Shown piece by piece: positions 27,931-39,804 of a stretch of DNA of 64,000 nucleotides (position 1 is its first letter; each line of letters starts with the position of its first letter). This stretch comes from Mugil cephalus. Taxonomy: Eukaryota > Chordata > Actinopteri > Mugiliformes > Mugilidae. The notes under the pieces were generated by a model, which did not search any database, was not told the origin of the DNA, and saw only the letters and a list, made by a program, of their open reading frames with translations. The position numbers and the translations under genes were made by a program. Location: NCBI RefSeq assembly GCF_022458985.1, contig NC_061781.1:19127001-19191000 (forward strand), written 5' to 3'.

Positions 27931-30400
27931 ATCTACCTTATGCAGAGGGCATGCATGTGACGTCACAGCAAGCAAAGTCTCCATGGTTACGCCCACTGAG
28001 TGGCAAAAAGTGACAGTTGGACATTGAGATTAGCATCATTAGTTTGAATCATTGGCTTTAATAGCACCTAAATTGTGAATTTATTTATTTTTTTAAAAAA
28101 GGCGAAGAGCTGTACCAACATATTTGAAAAGCAGTCGGAAATATATTTTCACAGATGTCTGCCAAAGAAAAGAGAAGTAAATGCATTACGAAGAAAGAAA
28201 GTGGAATCCAGGCAACGAAACCTGCTGTTGTGGTTCACATTTACTGTCAGGTCAGTTAATATTAATATACACTGTATATTTTTGATAAGGTCATACCTTA
28301 AGTTACTAATTAAATTGCGTTATGGAGCGCTGTTAGATAAGTTTGTGGGTGTTGTTGTTTTGGCGCAGTTACGCCCGACAGCAACTATTTCAGTTCCACC
28401 AATAAAACAATAAATGGAATATTTGCGCTCGCTCCTCGTCATCCTTTTAACGTCAAGTTAGTATTATATGGCTATCGTTACTAATCAGTAATGCTCTTAG
28501 CGTTAGCATCTTTTATTTAGCTACATTTATAACTGAAATTTCCTCAAACTAACGTAAACCAACTCAAACTGAGGCCAATCCACTTTTCCAAATCCATACT
28601 ATCTCTTATGGATCATTGTCCAGAACAGTTGTCCTTAATTTGAGCTGATAATTCACATTTTTCCCAGTGTCACTGTATTTACTGATAAATTTTACCGTGA
28701 TTTTGCCACTCATGGGGGCGTGGCCACGGGTGGCAGTGATGTCAGTGATACATTAGCAAGCCCACTCACCTGTAATATAACGACTACCTTCACTGACTCT
28801 TTTTTTCCATCTGTGCTCCTGTTCATTTATTTATTTATTTATTTATATATAAATAAATTCAAAATGGTGTCATGCTCGCTTCATACCATGTGTCATGTAC
28901 AGTTTGTTTTATACAGATGTATGAATTCATCTGCTTGCTTGTGGTTAGTGTCATCTCACTTCCTTCTTAGTTTCTGTCTCTATCCATACATCTCCCCCAT
29001 ATTTGCTGCTCAAGGTGTCTCCCTGTTAAAAGTCTTTCCTTACCATCAATATCTATAAAGCATCCTGAGACCATTTTTATTGTTGCTAAATCATTATAAC
29101 TTAACTAAATTGAATTAAATATTGTAAATAAAAATTCATAAGATAAGATAATCCTTTAGCTCACAATCATAAAGGGAATAAGTGCACCATTTTCTTCTGC
29201 TGTCATCTGTTGTGTCAGTAGGGGATTGATGTTTTTGAGCAGCTGAAGGGAATAGTCAAAGGTTTTTCAAAGTAAAAGCACCGTTTGAGCACCACTTGCA
29301 ACAAATATCCAACATTATAAACTCACCTATAATAACAGACGAACATATAAGTCAACCTCACTTGACATGATTACGGAAATGATTCCGACATAATATCTGT
29401 ACAAAGAGTCCTTGTATCAATCAGGCGTGAATTGAACATATTATGTCAAAGATCTGCTGTATCTCTTGTCATCAACATTCTGATAATTTTCCTTATTAAT
29501 CCACAGTGATTTCCTCTGAAATGCAGCTAGTGATTTCTGTCTTTTTTATGATGTCTAAAGAAATATAAACTGCAGGAACCTTTCTGAGGAAGCTCAAACT
29601 ACTGAAATGAGATTGTGCCACTTGGTGGTCACCTAGTGTTATAACATTGTGCCTTTCTGTGAAGGAAAGGCAGAAAAACAACTTCACCGTGAAACCTCTC
29701 ATTGTCTTACATCTGGTTTATTTTTTGTAAACTCTTTGTATGCAGTTGCATGTTAGACAAATGTAAGAATAGTCGCGTGTTTAATGCAAACTAGAATATC
29801 ACTTCTATGAGTGCAGACGCGTGCTGACTGTTATTTCTTTCCATTGTTCTCCTCAGTTATGAGGACATAGCCTTTCAAGGACAAAGACAGTTACTAAGAG
29901 ATTAGTCATCACATGTCTGTACTCATGTCTCTACCCGCTTCCACTCAGGAACTAACAGACGAAATAAAGAGTGTGACTAAACTACTTAAAATCACAGAAA
30001 TATGTTTATTATGTGAGTGAATATTCTCTCTGAGAGACTATCTCTACATTTTAATTGCCTAAAATAGTTATAAAGATGTCACATCTTGTTAGTTTTCAGC
30101 TTCAGTTCAGTAACATTTTGTATTTTACTTTAGTAATTTCCTTTTATGTGAGTTTACATTTATACATTATACATTTCAGATGTAATATATATTGCTTTTT
30201 TTTTATTGTAGAATAAACTTCCCAGTGCAGAGTAGAAAACTATCCTTAAGTTTACCAGCTAATATGTACGCACACATAAACTTAACCTCAGCAAGTTTTT
30301 ACGTGTTTTAACACTAAAAATAGTATGATTCTACAAGCCTCAAACACAAACAGACATATTAGACAGCAGTCATTCTTCCTGGTTAATCTATTAAATCTGT

Positions 30401-30785
30401 AAAGATTCAAGATTCAAAGACTTTATTGTCATGTGCACAGAGTAGAAACGTGTTTCCCTGTACAATCAAATCCTTCCTTTGCCGTCCAGCCAAATGCCCA
30501 ACAATAAAAAATATATATGTATATATATATATATTAGGGATATAATGCAAAGATACATATAATACAAAATATAAAATAACTAGTACAAATGTTGATGTGC
30601 AAATGGGAATTTAAACAATGAACTGAAAAAGTGAACAGCATGAAGTAGTCCACAATTGTAGACTTAAATAAAAGGACTTTGTGTGTGAACGGTCTGTTCT
30701 GGGGATGGGTGGGGTCCTTAGTGTTGGAGGCAGATCCCCTGTGGACTCTGTGCTGGTAGATGCTCTGCAGAGAGAGCAGTGGGTC
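30401..30785. repeat. TTTATTGTCATGTGCA repeat family, long copy
   Basis: Starts AAGATTCAAGATTCAAAGAC, then TTTATTGTCATGTGCACAG, an internal AT dinucleotide tract at 30509-30533, and ends near GCAGAGAGAGCAGTGGGTCC. Shorter relatives lie at 24765, 35375 and 51222. Class not determined. Confidence 0.45.
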
Positions 30786-31211
30786 CAGTTATATTATATG
30801 TAATTTAACACAATATCTTATAGCGCAACCTTTGAGTATTGTTTTAGTTCCTCAGACGCAGCCTATTGAAACTGTCATTGTAGAGCGTTGAAGCCTCTTT
30901 CCTGTCTCAGATTCCACGTTTCATCAGCACACACCATGACATCTGACAGATAAAAGGTTAAAGTAAATGTTGCCTCGATAGCGTCCAAACCATGTAATCA
31001 TACAGTTACTGCGCTGAAGAGATCGGAGAAAAAGAAGAACCGAACAATACAATTAAATGCCTCAGTATTATAAGAGTCTCTGGTCCTCGGTTTCCTCTTG
31101 TACTCGGAAATAAACAAGCGCATCCTTTAAAAAGTATCAACTTGAGAACCACTGGCAGGAGGTTATAAATTATATTGATCCGGGAAATTAATGGAATTTC
31201 CTGCAGATGTT

Positions 31212-31558
31212 TTAAGTCTCAGCACGTAGCCATTCTTGCCCACTGAACTCGGGAAGGTCAACAGATGCGAGGGAGGCCCGATGGTATTCGAAACACACTC
31301 GGCTGTAAAAGAAACGCTGGACTTTGAAGAATTCAACCAAGGTCCTGACAGTGACCACAGGGTCATGCGTTTCCATGGTGACACCAGCCAGCGGTTGCTC
31401 TGAAAGCGTGACTCTGTCTGGTCCATGCTGGATAAATCCATGATGATTAAATTCAGATAAAAGAATATCAGATAACTTGGATGTGCAGTACAAAATTGGC
31501 AATGAGCAGTTTGTGTTAACCTCTTGTAATTCTGTTACAAATTGTTTTGTCCCTGAAC
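31212..31558 (-). other. Unrecognised open frame
   Basis: On the minus strand, an open frame of about 115 codons follows a good acceptor (TTTATGTTCAG at 31569-31559) and runs to a TAA stop at 31214-31212. Composition looks protein-like rather than low-complexity, with blocks such as HGPDRVTLSEQPLAGVT and VTVRTLVEFFKVQRFFYS. I recognise no family, see no partner exon, and length alone does not prove coding. It could be a relic exon or chance. Confidence 0.2.
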
Positions 31559-33373
31559 ATAAAGAAAAAGAATTACATTCAATCTCCACTGGGGGTCAGT
31601 ATAGGGTGCAGACAAGTGCAAACCAGCACCTCACCTGTACACAGTTATTTCTTTAACTTCTCATTGGTTGGCAAAAAAAAACAATAATAATAATAATTAC
31701 CAAACCTTCCCACTGTTTTAAATGTGTACCATAAATATAGTAATCATTTTAATATTATTAAATAACGACAAAATAAAAAAATGCACTGTGTAAAATACCA
31801 ATGTTTTGATTTTAGTGTTAGAAATAAGTCCACGATATTAAGAGTTGCAGGATGTACACCTGAGGTTATATCTAGGATTGTGAGGCACTAGAATCTGATG
31901 AAAGCTGTGGGTTTTGTGTTAAAGAAAAGTTACATTTACTTGATTTTAACAAGTGTGAATATGAGTAATGTGTTCAAGTAATTCTTAAGTATTTAAACAC
32001 CTGAGTGTTTTCACTTCCACTGTACAGTATCATGCTTTCATTATATTGTACTAAATTTGTATTTTGAGGTAGATATGACACACATTTAAGGCTAAGTTAC
32101 AATTAGTTTGCAGCTGAAAACTTATAAAACATAACAAGCCCAACGTTTCTACAGGATAAAACTAAATCTAACAATGAATTTTCAAATTTTAACCGGCAAT
32201 TCATTGCTTTTCCTCACGTGTTTATATGCAGAAGTGTGGAAATGAATGAAAACATGTCATATGATAATACCTACTCACTACTGCACCCATTACATCCCTT
32301 GAAACCATCACCAAGACTCTTGTTAATATCTTAAAAGATGCACATCACCTCTGTTTGTATTTAGAAGAGACATCTGGTGATATTTTACAGCAGCACTGCA
32401 CACACGTCTCAACTCCAAATGATTATTTTTTTCCCGGCAGATTAATGTTCTCCATGATGAATGTAGCTTTGACAGACAGAAGACGCTCTGTGTGTCTGTG
32501 TTTTCCATCTACATGTACCTTTTGTTTGTGTGCGTGTGTCTCAGTGTTTACATGAACACATATGAGTTATGTGCCATCCTTCATCCATCATCAGACGCTG
32601 AGTAGGGGAACAATACGGCTTAAGTATGCGAAGGTCTGCGGTGTTAGCGGTGTGGAAGGAAACGTGGTTTCTTGTGACCGGTTTGCTCCGTGGTTTTTGT
32701 TCCATTAAATAAACACGTGTGACTTGATGAGTCTGTTTCCCACCCAGCGCTTTTATGGGAGAACGAGGCTGGTGGTCCACCACTGTATGACAGTTAACTG
32801 CAGTATCTGTTCACACCACGGCATCCTGCTGTGGGACAGTCAGCTACCATACAGTATATATACATACATCACATAGCTTCCTCCTCACACAAATAGACAG
32901 CTTGTGGAAGACATACCAACAGTGGTAATCAGACCCGGTGCACAGATGTTTGTCTTTTTATCTGGAGACTAAATAATCATCAGCAGACGATGTGAGACTG
33001 TAAACGATGGGTGTCATTTGGTCACATCCTCAGTGAGAATACAAACTGCATGCACAAACACATGCACACAAACCAAAAGACATTATATAAGGATAAATTA
33101 TCTACTGTATGTGGTGTTGCGTGTAAAAATGTGTTTAAAATAATCCAAAAATCTAGCAGGTGTGTTTCCCCAGTATATGTAAATAAAGTAACATCACTCT
33201 GAAAAACAATTACTCTATTAAAAATGAATGCATTTACCTGACTTACCCCACAAACAGGCTCTAAAAAGGCTCTTAACTCACACATCTAACACAAATTTTC
33301 TTGAATCTGCTTTCAGCACTTGTCACTCTACTTCCCACGGATGTGCTGCGCTACCTCTTGGCTTCTCTTGCAG

Positions 33374-33600
33374 GATATCAATACAGCTTTTAATACAATA
33401 GATCCCTGTATACTTATGCTTGGAACATCAGCGTAGCATTTCCTGCCTGACTCTCATGTGGTTAAAGCATTACATATCTGAAAGGATGCAGTGTGTTTTC
33501 TATAATGATGCTGCACCAAGTGTTTCTGGTGTGAAAAATGGAGTACCTCAAGGCTCTGTTCTTGACCCTCTGCTCTTCTGTCTTAACACTGAATGTATGT
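33374..33600 (+). pseudogene. LINE reverse-transcriptase remnant
   Basis: The first frame reads DINTAFNTIDPCIL, a decayed DLSAAFDTVDHxIL motif. After a frameshift the next frame (from 33420) reads HYISERMQCVFYNDAAPS and GVPQGSVLDPLLF, the RT motif usually written GVPQGSVLGPLLF. It is a short, frame-broken non-LTR retrotransposon fragment, compatible with an L2/CR1/Rex-type element. It has no complete domain. Confidence 0.7.
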
Positions 33601-34192
33601 TTGACAGCCAAAACCACCTGTGTGTGAAAATATTGCTAAAATATACTTTGAGGTGCTCCTGAAGATTTACAAAGCAATTCATTATCATACCGTTAGGCTC
33701 CCACTAAAGATGGTTTGTACTATAGACTTTCGTCATAATGGAAATTCATCTTCACCTCTTCCAGTACTTCATTGCGGCTTAGCTATGTTTACTAGCACGA
33801 ACATGTCGCTTGATGGTCTAAATGTCGTGTTTGTTGTATTATGCACGGATCACAAAGAGTCAAACTGAGACATTTAAACATAATTCTCCAATATTAAAGA
33901 AAGTTGTCATACTGGTACTGTACAGAGACTCCTCTGTTCATCCCTAACTTTCTCCTTTTGCTCTCTTCTTTCTTGCTCCTTGTGCTTTTTTCTGACCTCC
34001 GACTATCCACCTGGGTGGCCACTCCCATAGGATCTGTTAATGAAGCCATACTTTTATTTATTTTATTTATTTATTTATTTTTACAGCAGTCTCATTTTTT
34101 ATCTTCTTCTGCGTATTTGCAGGGTAGTAGTAGTTCGTACAGTTCGTACAACACGACGTGCTGATCGATGCTCAGTGTGTGTGGGCCCTGCT

Positions 34193-34205
34193 TGACCTCT
34201 GACCT
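34193..34205 (-). promoter_or_regulatory. Perfect DR1 nuclear-receptor-type motif
   Basis: On the minus strand AGGTCAGAGGTCA: two AGGTCA half-sites spaced by one base, the form bound by RXR heterodimers, HNF4 and PPAR. It lies about 11 kb upstream of the candidate col8a1 first exon. Function is inferred from the motif only. Confidence 0.35.
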
Positions 34206-35156
34206 CTCATCTGATTTATTGTTTCCTCCAACTCAACATTAAGTCGGTTGTGTGTGGTTCTTTCCCGTATCAGTGGTAACATCCTCACATTCAGCTTGCA
34301 TTTACCCGTTTTAAATAAATTAAATCTTGTCTATGGACAACACATTTTTACACCATTAGGAAAGTTTAGTTGCAGTCTTGAACAGTTGCCTTCCATCAGT
34401 TATTAACATATTTATGTGGATAAGCACAGTGTACGTAAACTTGTGGTGTTTTAAAAGATGTTTAATTTTTCTCTGCACTAGAAATTTACAAGTGTTTTGT
34501 TGTTGTTTGTTTGGATCTAAGACGAGCTGAAACTTCTCAAACTGACACAAACGTATTTTCTATCTAAGTATTCATTAATATCTGGTCTTGGTTGAAGGGC
34601 TGAAGCTTTTTTCTTGCAGCTGAGATACTTGGACCTGGACTGAGTTCTCTGCCTCACTACTCAGGGTCCTCTCTCAGCTGCCTGGACACATTCCTTGTCC
34701 AGGTGCTGTGTATTTTCTTTTCATTCTGCATAAGACACCACATGTAAACTTCCCCAGCTATATTCATTCATTTTTCAAACACTATGAAAAGTCTCATATC
34801 TCTGGCAGCCAACCAGACACAAAATACGTTTAAGATCATCTGCTAAGTCAACCAGCTTCAGAGAACATGTAGAAGGGATAAGTAACGTATTTCGTTCATG
34901 GGTCAGTTGTATAGGTGGTTCTGGTGTTAATTTTTAACGGGGGGTATTTTATGAGAGTTTCATCTTCCAAGACAGAGCAAATAAACTGCAATATCTATAG
35001 CTTTCTGAGGTTGACAGCTCAACTTATATGAGGACTTTTAGGTCACACTTCCTCGTGTTGTTTATGGAGCATGTTTGTATGTGTATGTGTGTGGTCTGAC
35101 ATTTGGAGGGTTTTGATACCAAAGCTAATTTTGTGACACGTAATAAGTCAGCGTGT

Positions 35157-35213
35157 TTTCTGGAGTACCTCAAGGTTCTGTTCTCGGGTCTCTGCTATTC
35201 TCTGCTTAAATTT
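35157..35213 (+). pseudogene. Second LINE RT scrap
   Basis: Encodes FSGVPQGSVLGSLLFSA then a stop, the same RT motif as at 33540-33580. It is too short to class, probably the same family. Confidence 0.6.
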
Positions 35214-35374
35214 AATATCGTTACTTAAATGAAAAAAAATAATAATAATTATCCTTTAATTGGTTCTGAGGATGGAAATCTTTCACAAATTATCGTTCCA
35301 TAAGTAAACAGACAGTACATCTTACATCATACAACAGATCTGTCAACATCGTTTTAGAAGAAATACAAACAGAT

Positions 35375-35490
35375 ACCTTTATTGTCAGTGTACAAGTACA
35401 GTGAAATTAGAAGAACTTTAATCCAAAAAGGCGTTGAATAAAGGCAACTGGACTAGTAGAATTTCTTGAAGACGTGTTAATATTCACGTT
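35375..35490. repeat. Two adjoining repeat fragments
   Basis: CCTTTATTGTCAGTGTACAA with AGTGAAATTAG belongs to the family at 30401. It is followed at about 35440 by AAAGGCAACTGGACTAGTAG and TTCTTGAAGACG, the family seen at 14185. Confidence 0.45.
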
Positions 35491-38400
35491 TAAACTCATA
35501 CAAATAGTCTCTGTGCATTAAAAGCCGAAAACTTATTACGTGACTCGTATATAATAATAAGATAATAATCCATATGTAGGCTGTGAAAAGTAGAATAACA
35601 GTGTTTTTTTGGGATGAAAACCTCATCATCCTATGTTTTATCATTCAGGTCATTTTCTGTTATTTTGTCTCTTGCAAGATGTTTCTCTCCTTTTGAATGA
35701 AGTCATAAACACTTTTTATTACATTAGGTATGAACCCTGTTCTATTTTAAAAGCTGTGACTTCTTCCATTGGGTACCACACAGGAGGCCTGGCCGACAGT
35801 TTTCCTCCCATATGTTGAATCCCAGAATGCTATCTGTTTGTCCCGGGTCAACACGGAGTCCTATGAGCATTCCTCACATATTAACACCTCACTGCAGAAT
35901 ACCCTACCCATGATGCATTTCAGCAAACACCTGTGTTTATGGCTAAATTCCCTTTAACCTGGTGGTGGATTCTTGTGCATTATAATCAAAGGCAAAGTAG
36001 TCAATGCGAGGAGAATCCAAATCTTATTGCTTTTTAGAGGAAACTAGCATCTCTTGTTCGAACAATTTGACCACTGACCTTTCTGTACCTAAATTATTCT
36101 GTACATTGGTGACACGCCTACACCCCTCATCTTCAGAAAACTCACTATATTATTAATATCCAGCTGTGGAATCACCAGAGTGAAAGTGGAGATAAGCCAA
36201 AGTCAACAGCTTTCAACCAACAGCACATGTACAACTACATTTCCCATAATGCAACATACATTTTTCTGCTTGTTAAATATCCATGTCTTACAAAATTGAC
36301 TACATATATCGGCAACTTTGCTGGAGGATTTACATCTTCTGCAACTCCACTCAATTTCAAAACAAAGATGTAAAAAAAAAAGACTTATCACAGCCTTTAA
36401 TTTACACTAATTTATGTCTGTGACATATTGTTGATGTTTCATTGTTGTTTAACTTAAAAAGAACCAAATTTATCAATTTTAAAATATTATTTTATACTAT
36501 GTTTCCCTCTCCATGTCTATAATACCTTTAATTAGTTTTATAAAAAGTTCCGATCCTTAAGACCACTTTCAAACCCTACATCTTTTGATTGTAATGCCAC
36601 TTTGCTCAAGTTACTGTTTATGGTTAAGCCATTGGCTGACAGGTCATGTTGTGTTGCATACTTCCATTTGCTCCACTTGCCTCGTCGTTCTTATCATGCT
36701 CCTGCAGAAACGTTCCCCTCTCCTCATATAGGAAATGATGAAACATCCACATTGTGCCACCAAATGCTGAGGTGAGGATAATACTTGGGGTCAGAGAGGA
36801 GATTTGTGCAAAGTCTGACAGACAATGTCGCCTGGGAGTCTTCACTCAGAGACAGAACATCCTTTTAAATTTTTTTTTTTCCTGACAGCAGAAACACACT
36901 AGAGCAAAGAGTTAATAAATCAGTGTGGGCTGTTCTAGCTAAAACAGTGTGCAAGACTTGGCACAAAGCTATGAAAACTATTAATCAAACTGGGCCAACG
37001 TTTAAAAAAAAAAAGGGCGTGTGACATCTATCCGAGCATGTGTGTTTGCTCATGTCTGTTTGAATCCGTGCCATGAATCTCTTTAGTCCAACAGAACATG
37101 GATTTGAGGCCTGAAACATATATTTACCTTTCTGTCTGGTCTTGTACCAAACTTCTGCTTTATGACCTCATGCCCTCGACTCCTGTACAAGCTGTAAATA
37201 TGTTTATCTATCACACACTTGTTTCTGCCACTAAACTACAATCTGACAAAAAAAAAAAGAAAGAATAAATCCATGTCACAGGAATCTACAGACTGTCTGG
37301 CTCCGTCTGACATCTCATCCAGAGCATCATTCACATGTTCAGTGTGTTTGCAGACGTTGATAAATGGGAACATGGCTCCTGTACCACAAAGCAACTCTTA
37401 ACATGTTTTGGATTATCCGGTAGACGTGAATTTACATTTCTATAAATATTTGTTCATGTAACAAAGCTGGTTCACAAAGGCCAGAACAATAAATCGATAT
37501 TTAAACATCTCAACATAATTATTTACTGTTTTCAGTCAGTATGAGTCTTATATATACAGTGTTCATGTGGGAGAAAGGCAGAGACAGAGGATATGTTTAC
37601 AGCATCCTCAGAAGAGCCAATGATTGTCATGTGAGGGTCTGTGGGATGAATATACTTCACTGTTTCTGTGAAACATCTGTGTACACAGACCTCATCGTCC
37701 ATGTGCTTTCTAGGCAATTCTGAATTATTTAGTTCTGAAACATGCAGAAAAAGTGCATGAGTCAAAACTGTTGTATTGGCCTAAACATAAGAGAGTGGTA
37801 ATCCTAGTTTCTCACAACCCGCCCCCAGCCTCAAAGACAGACAGACATACAATTTATGAGAATATGAATATGGCAACAAGCTGTTTGGATTACATTATGT
37901 GGCATATTTCAACCAAGTTTCAGCTGATGCAGAGAAAAAAATACATCTGCACACAATTGCATAGTCAGTGCAATTTTGTAGACCGTCTGTCAGATTATGT
38001 GGAAGACGTCACTGCTATTCTCCAGTCCATCACTGCACTGCAAAAAGCCTGTTCAAAGACTGTGACTGCAAACTGGATCTTTACTGGAGCATAATCAGTT
38101 CATGACGGAGTGGTTTCAGATCCTCTCCCCCCTCTAACATTTTGTGAGCTGGGAAAGTTAGGTTGGCTTCCAGGCTAAGTCCAAACAGGGTCATAGGGTA
38201 GATAGAAGGAGTTCCCCAGACTTGGTTGTTGAGTATTTTCCATGCACTGCAGTGCCTTTATAGGTTTAAGGGGGTTATGGTTGCTAAATATGCCAAATAG
38301 TAGCAATCTGGTGGTTGGATGTCAGATATCATTGGAGGACACCCTTAAGTTCTTGTCATTAAAGACGAGATACGGGATAAAACATCGAGCATATTCAACT

Positions 38401-39780
38401 TTCTCCCATTTCTATTCATCAATTAAAACCGTAGCTGTTAACTTTCTCCTAACTATATGCTGAGTTTAGCTTCTATACTTAACAAACGGACATGAGATTG
38501 GCATAAATCTGCTTATCTTATTCTTCAAATTAAATTATTCTTATAAAGACGTCCCAACATTCCTTATGGGGGTTTAAGGCACATGGAGCTGTTTTGAGAA
38601 AAAAGAGCCATTTGAATGAGTCTGAACCCACCGACCCACCTCATACTCTGTAAACCCATCTCTGCTGGTGAGCTGATGTCATCGCTGGTTAGTCCGGGGT
38701 GAGAGGCTGGAATGTTACAGCCTGTTGATTGAGGCAAAGGATTGTGGGCCAGGTGCTGTGTATGGGCGCTTTTTAACACGTGGAAAGAAAAGACTATGGA
38801 GGAGGGAATGTGCATGTGTTGGTGCATATGTGTACTGCTACAGCGCTTTATGTGCACGTATGGGGGGGCTTTGCCGCGACACTGCTGTGTGAAGACTTGT
38901 CTATGCACAGGCCAGCTGTGAGCGGGGGAGCACGTGGGCCGCCTGTACACTCACAGCAAACTCTCGAAGCTAAACAAGACTTTTGTGCACTTACAGGCAC
39001 AGATACACGTGCAGCAGGATTGTTACTGGAATATTTGTGATGCTAGAAGACTTTGGGTTATAATGACTGGTCCTGGTGTCAGACACATGACATATTTACT
39101 TTAACTAAAGAGAAGACAATTAGCTAAAATATGGGCACCTATGTACTAAACAGTTACATCGTGGCATCGTGACCTTCATCACTGCATGACACGCTACCCA
39201 GTCGAGCTGGTTTCAATTTTTGAAGCAGTGAAGTGTCAAAAAGTCACGTGTCTGTCATCACAATGTCAAAAATGGATTGATCAACACTTCATTGGCGACT
39301 CAATGACCATATGTAGCTACAGTGAGTGGGGAAGTAGAAACCAAACGCAGGACACAAATCGAGGGACTAGCAGGAAACAAAATCCACAACAACATGAGAA
39401 ACAAAAAGCCTCACAACAGTGAAGCAGGTAAAATGGTCGGATAATCCAAAAAAACAAAAGCAAGACAAGAACCCAGGAAGATAAGGAATTGAACAGGAAC
39501 ATAGACACGAGATGACTTGACAGGGAACAAAGGAAAAGTGGCAAAATGATGGGAAGTAACAAAAAGTCACAAAATCAAAACAGGAGTTTTAGTAGTGTAA
39601 ACACTGCATGTCCTCGTTTGTGCCACCGTCCAAAATAGCCAGCAGGTGGTTGGGATTAGGGGTTGGAAAAAAACATTGATATGGCAAAATACTGCGATAT
39701 TTTTCTTCCGCAATGCAATATTGATTTTAAAAGAAAAAGAAAAAGTCATGTATTGGGACGATCATAAACGACTTCCACAA

Positions 39781-39804
39781 CTAACCCTACTAACCCTAAC
39801 CCTA
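39781..39804. repeat. Short telomere-like CCCTAA run
   Basis: CTAACCCTACTAACCCTAAC and CCTAA: four CCCTA units. A brief interstitial telomere-like tract. Confidence 0.6.
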
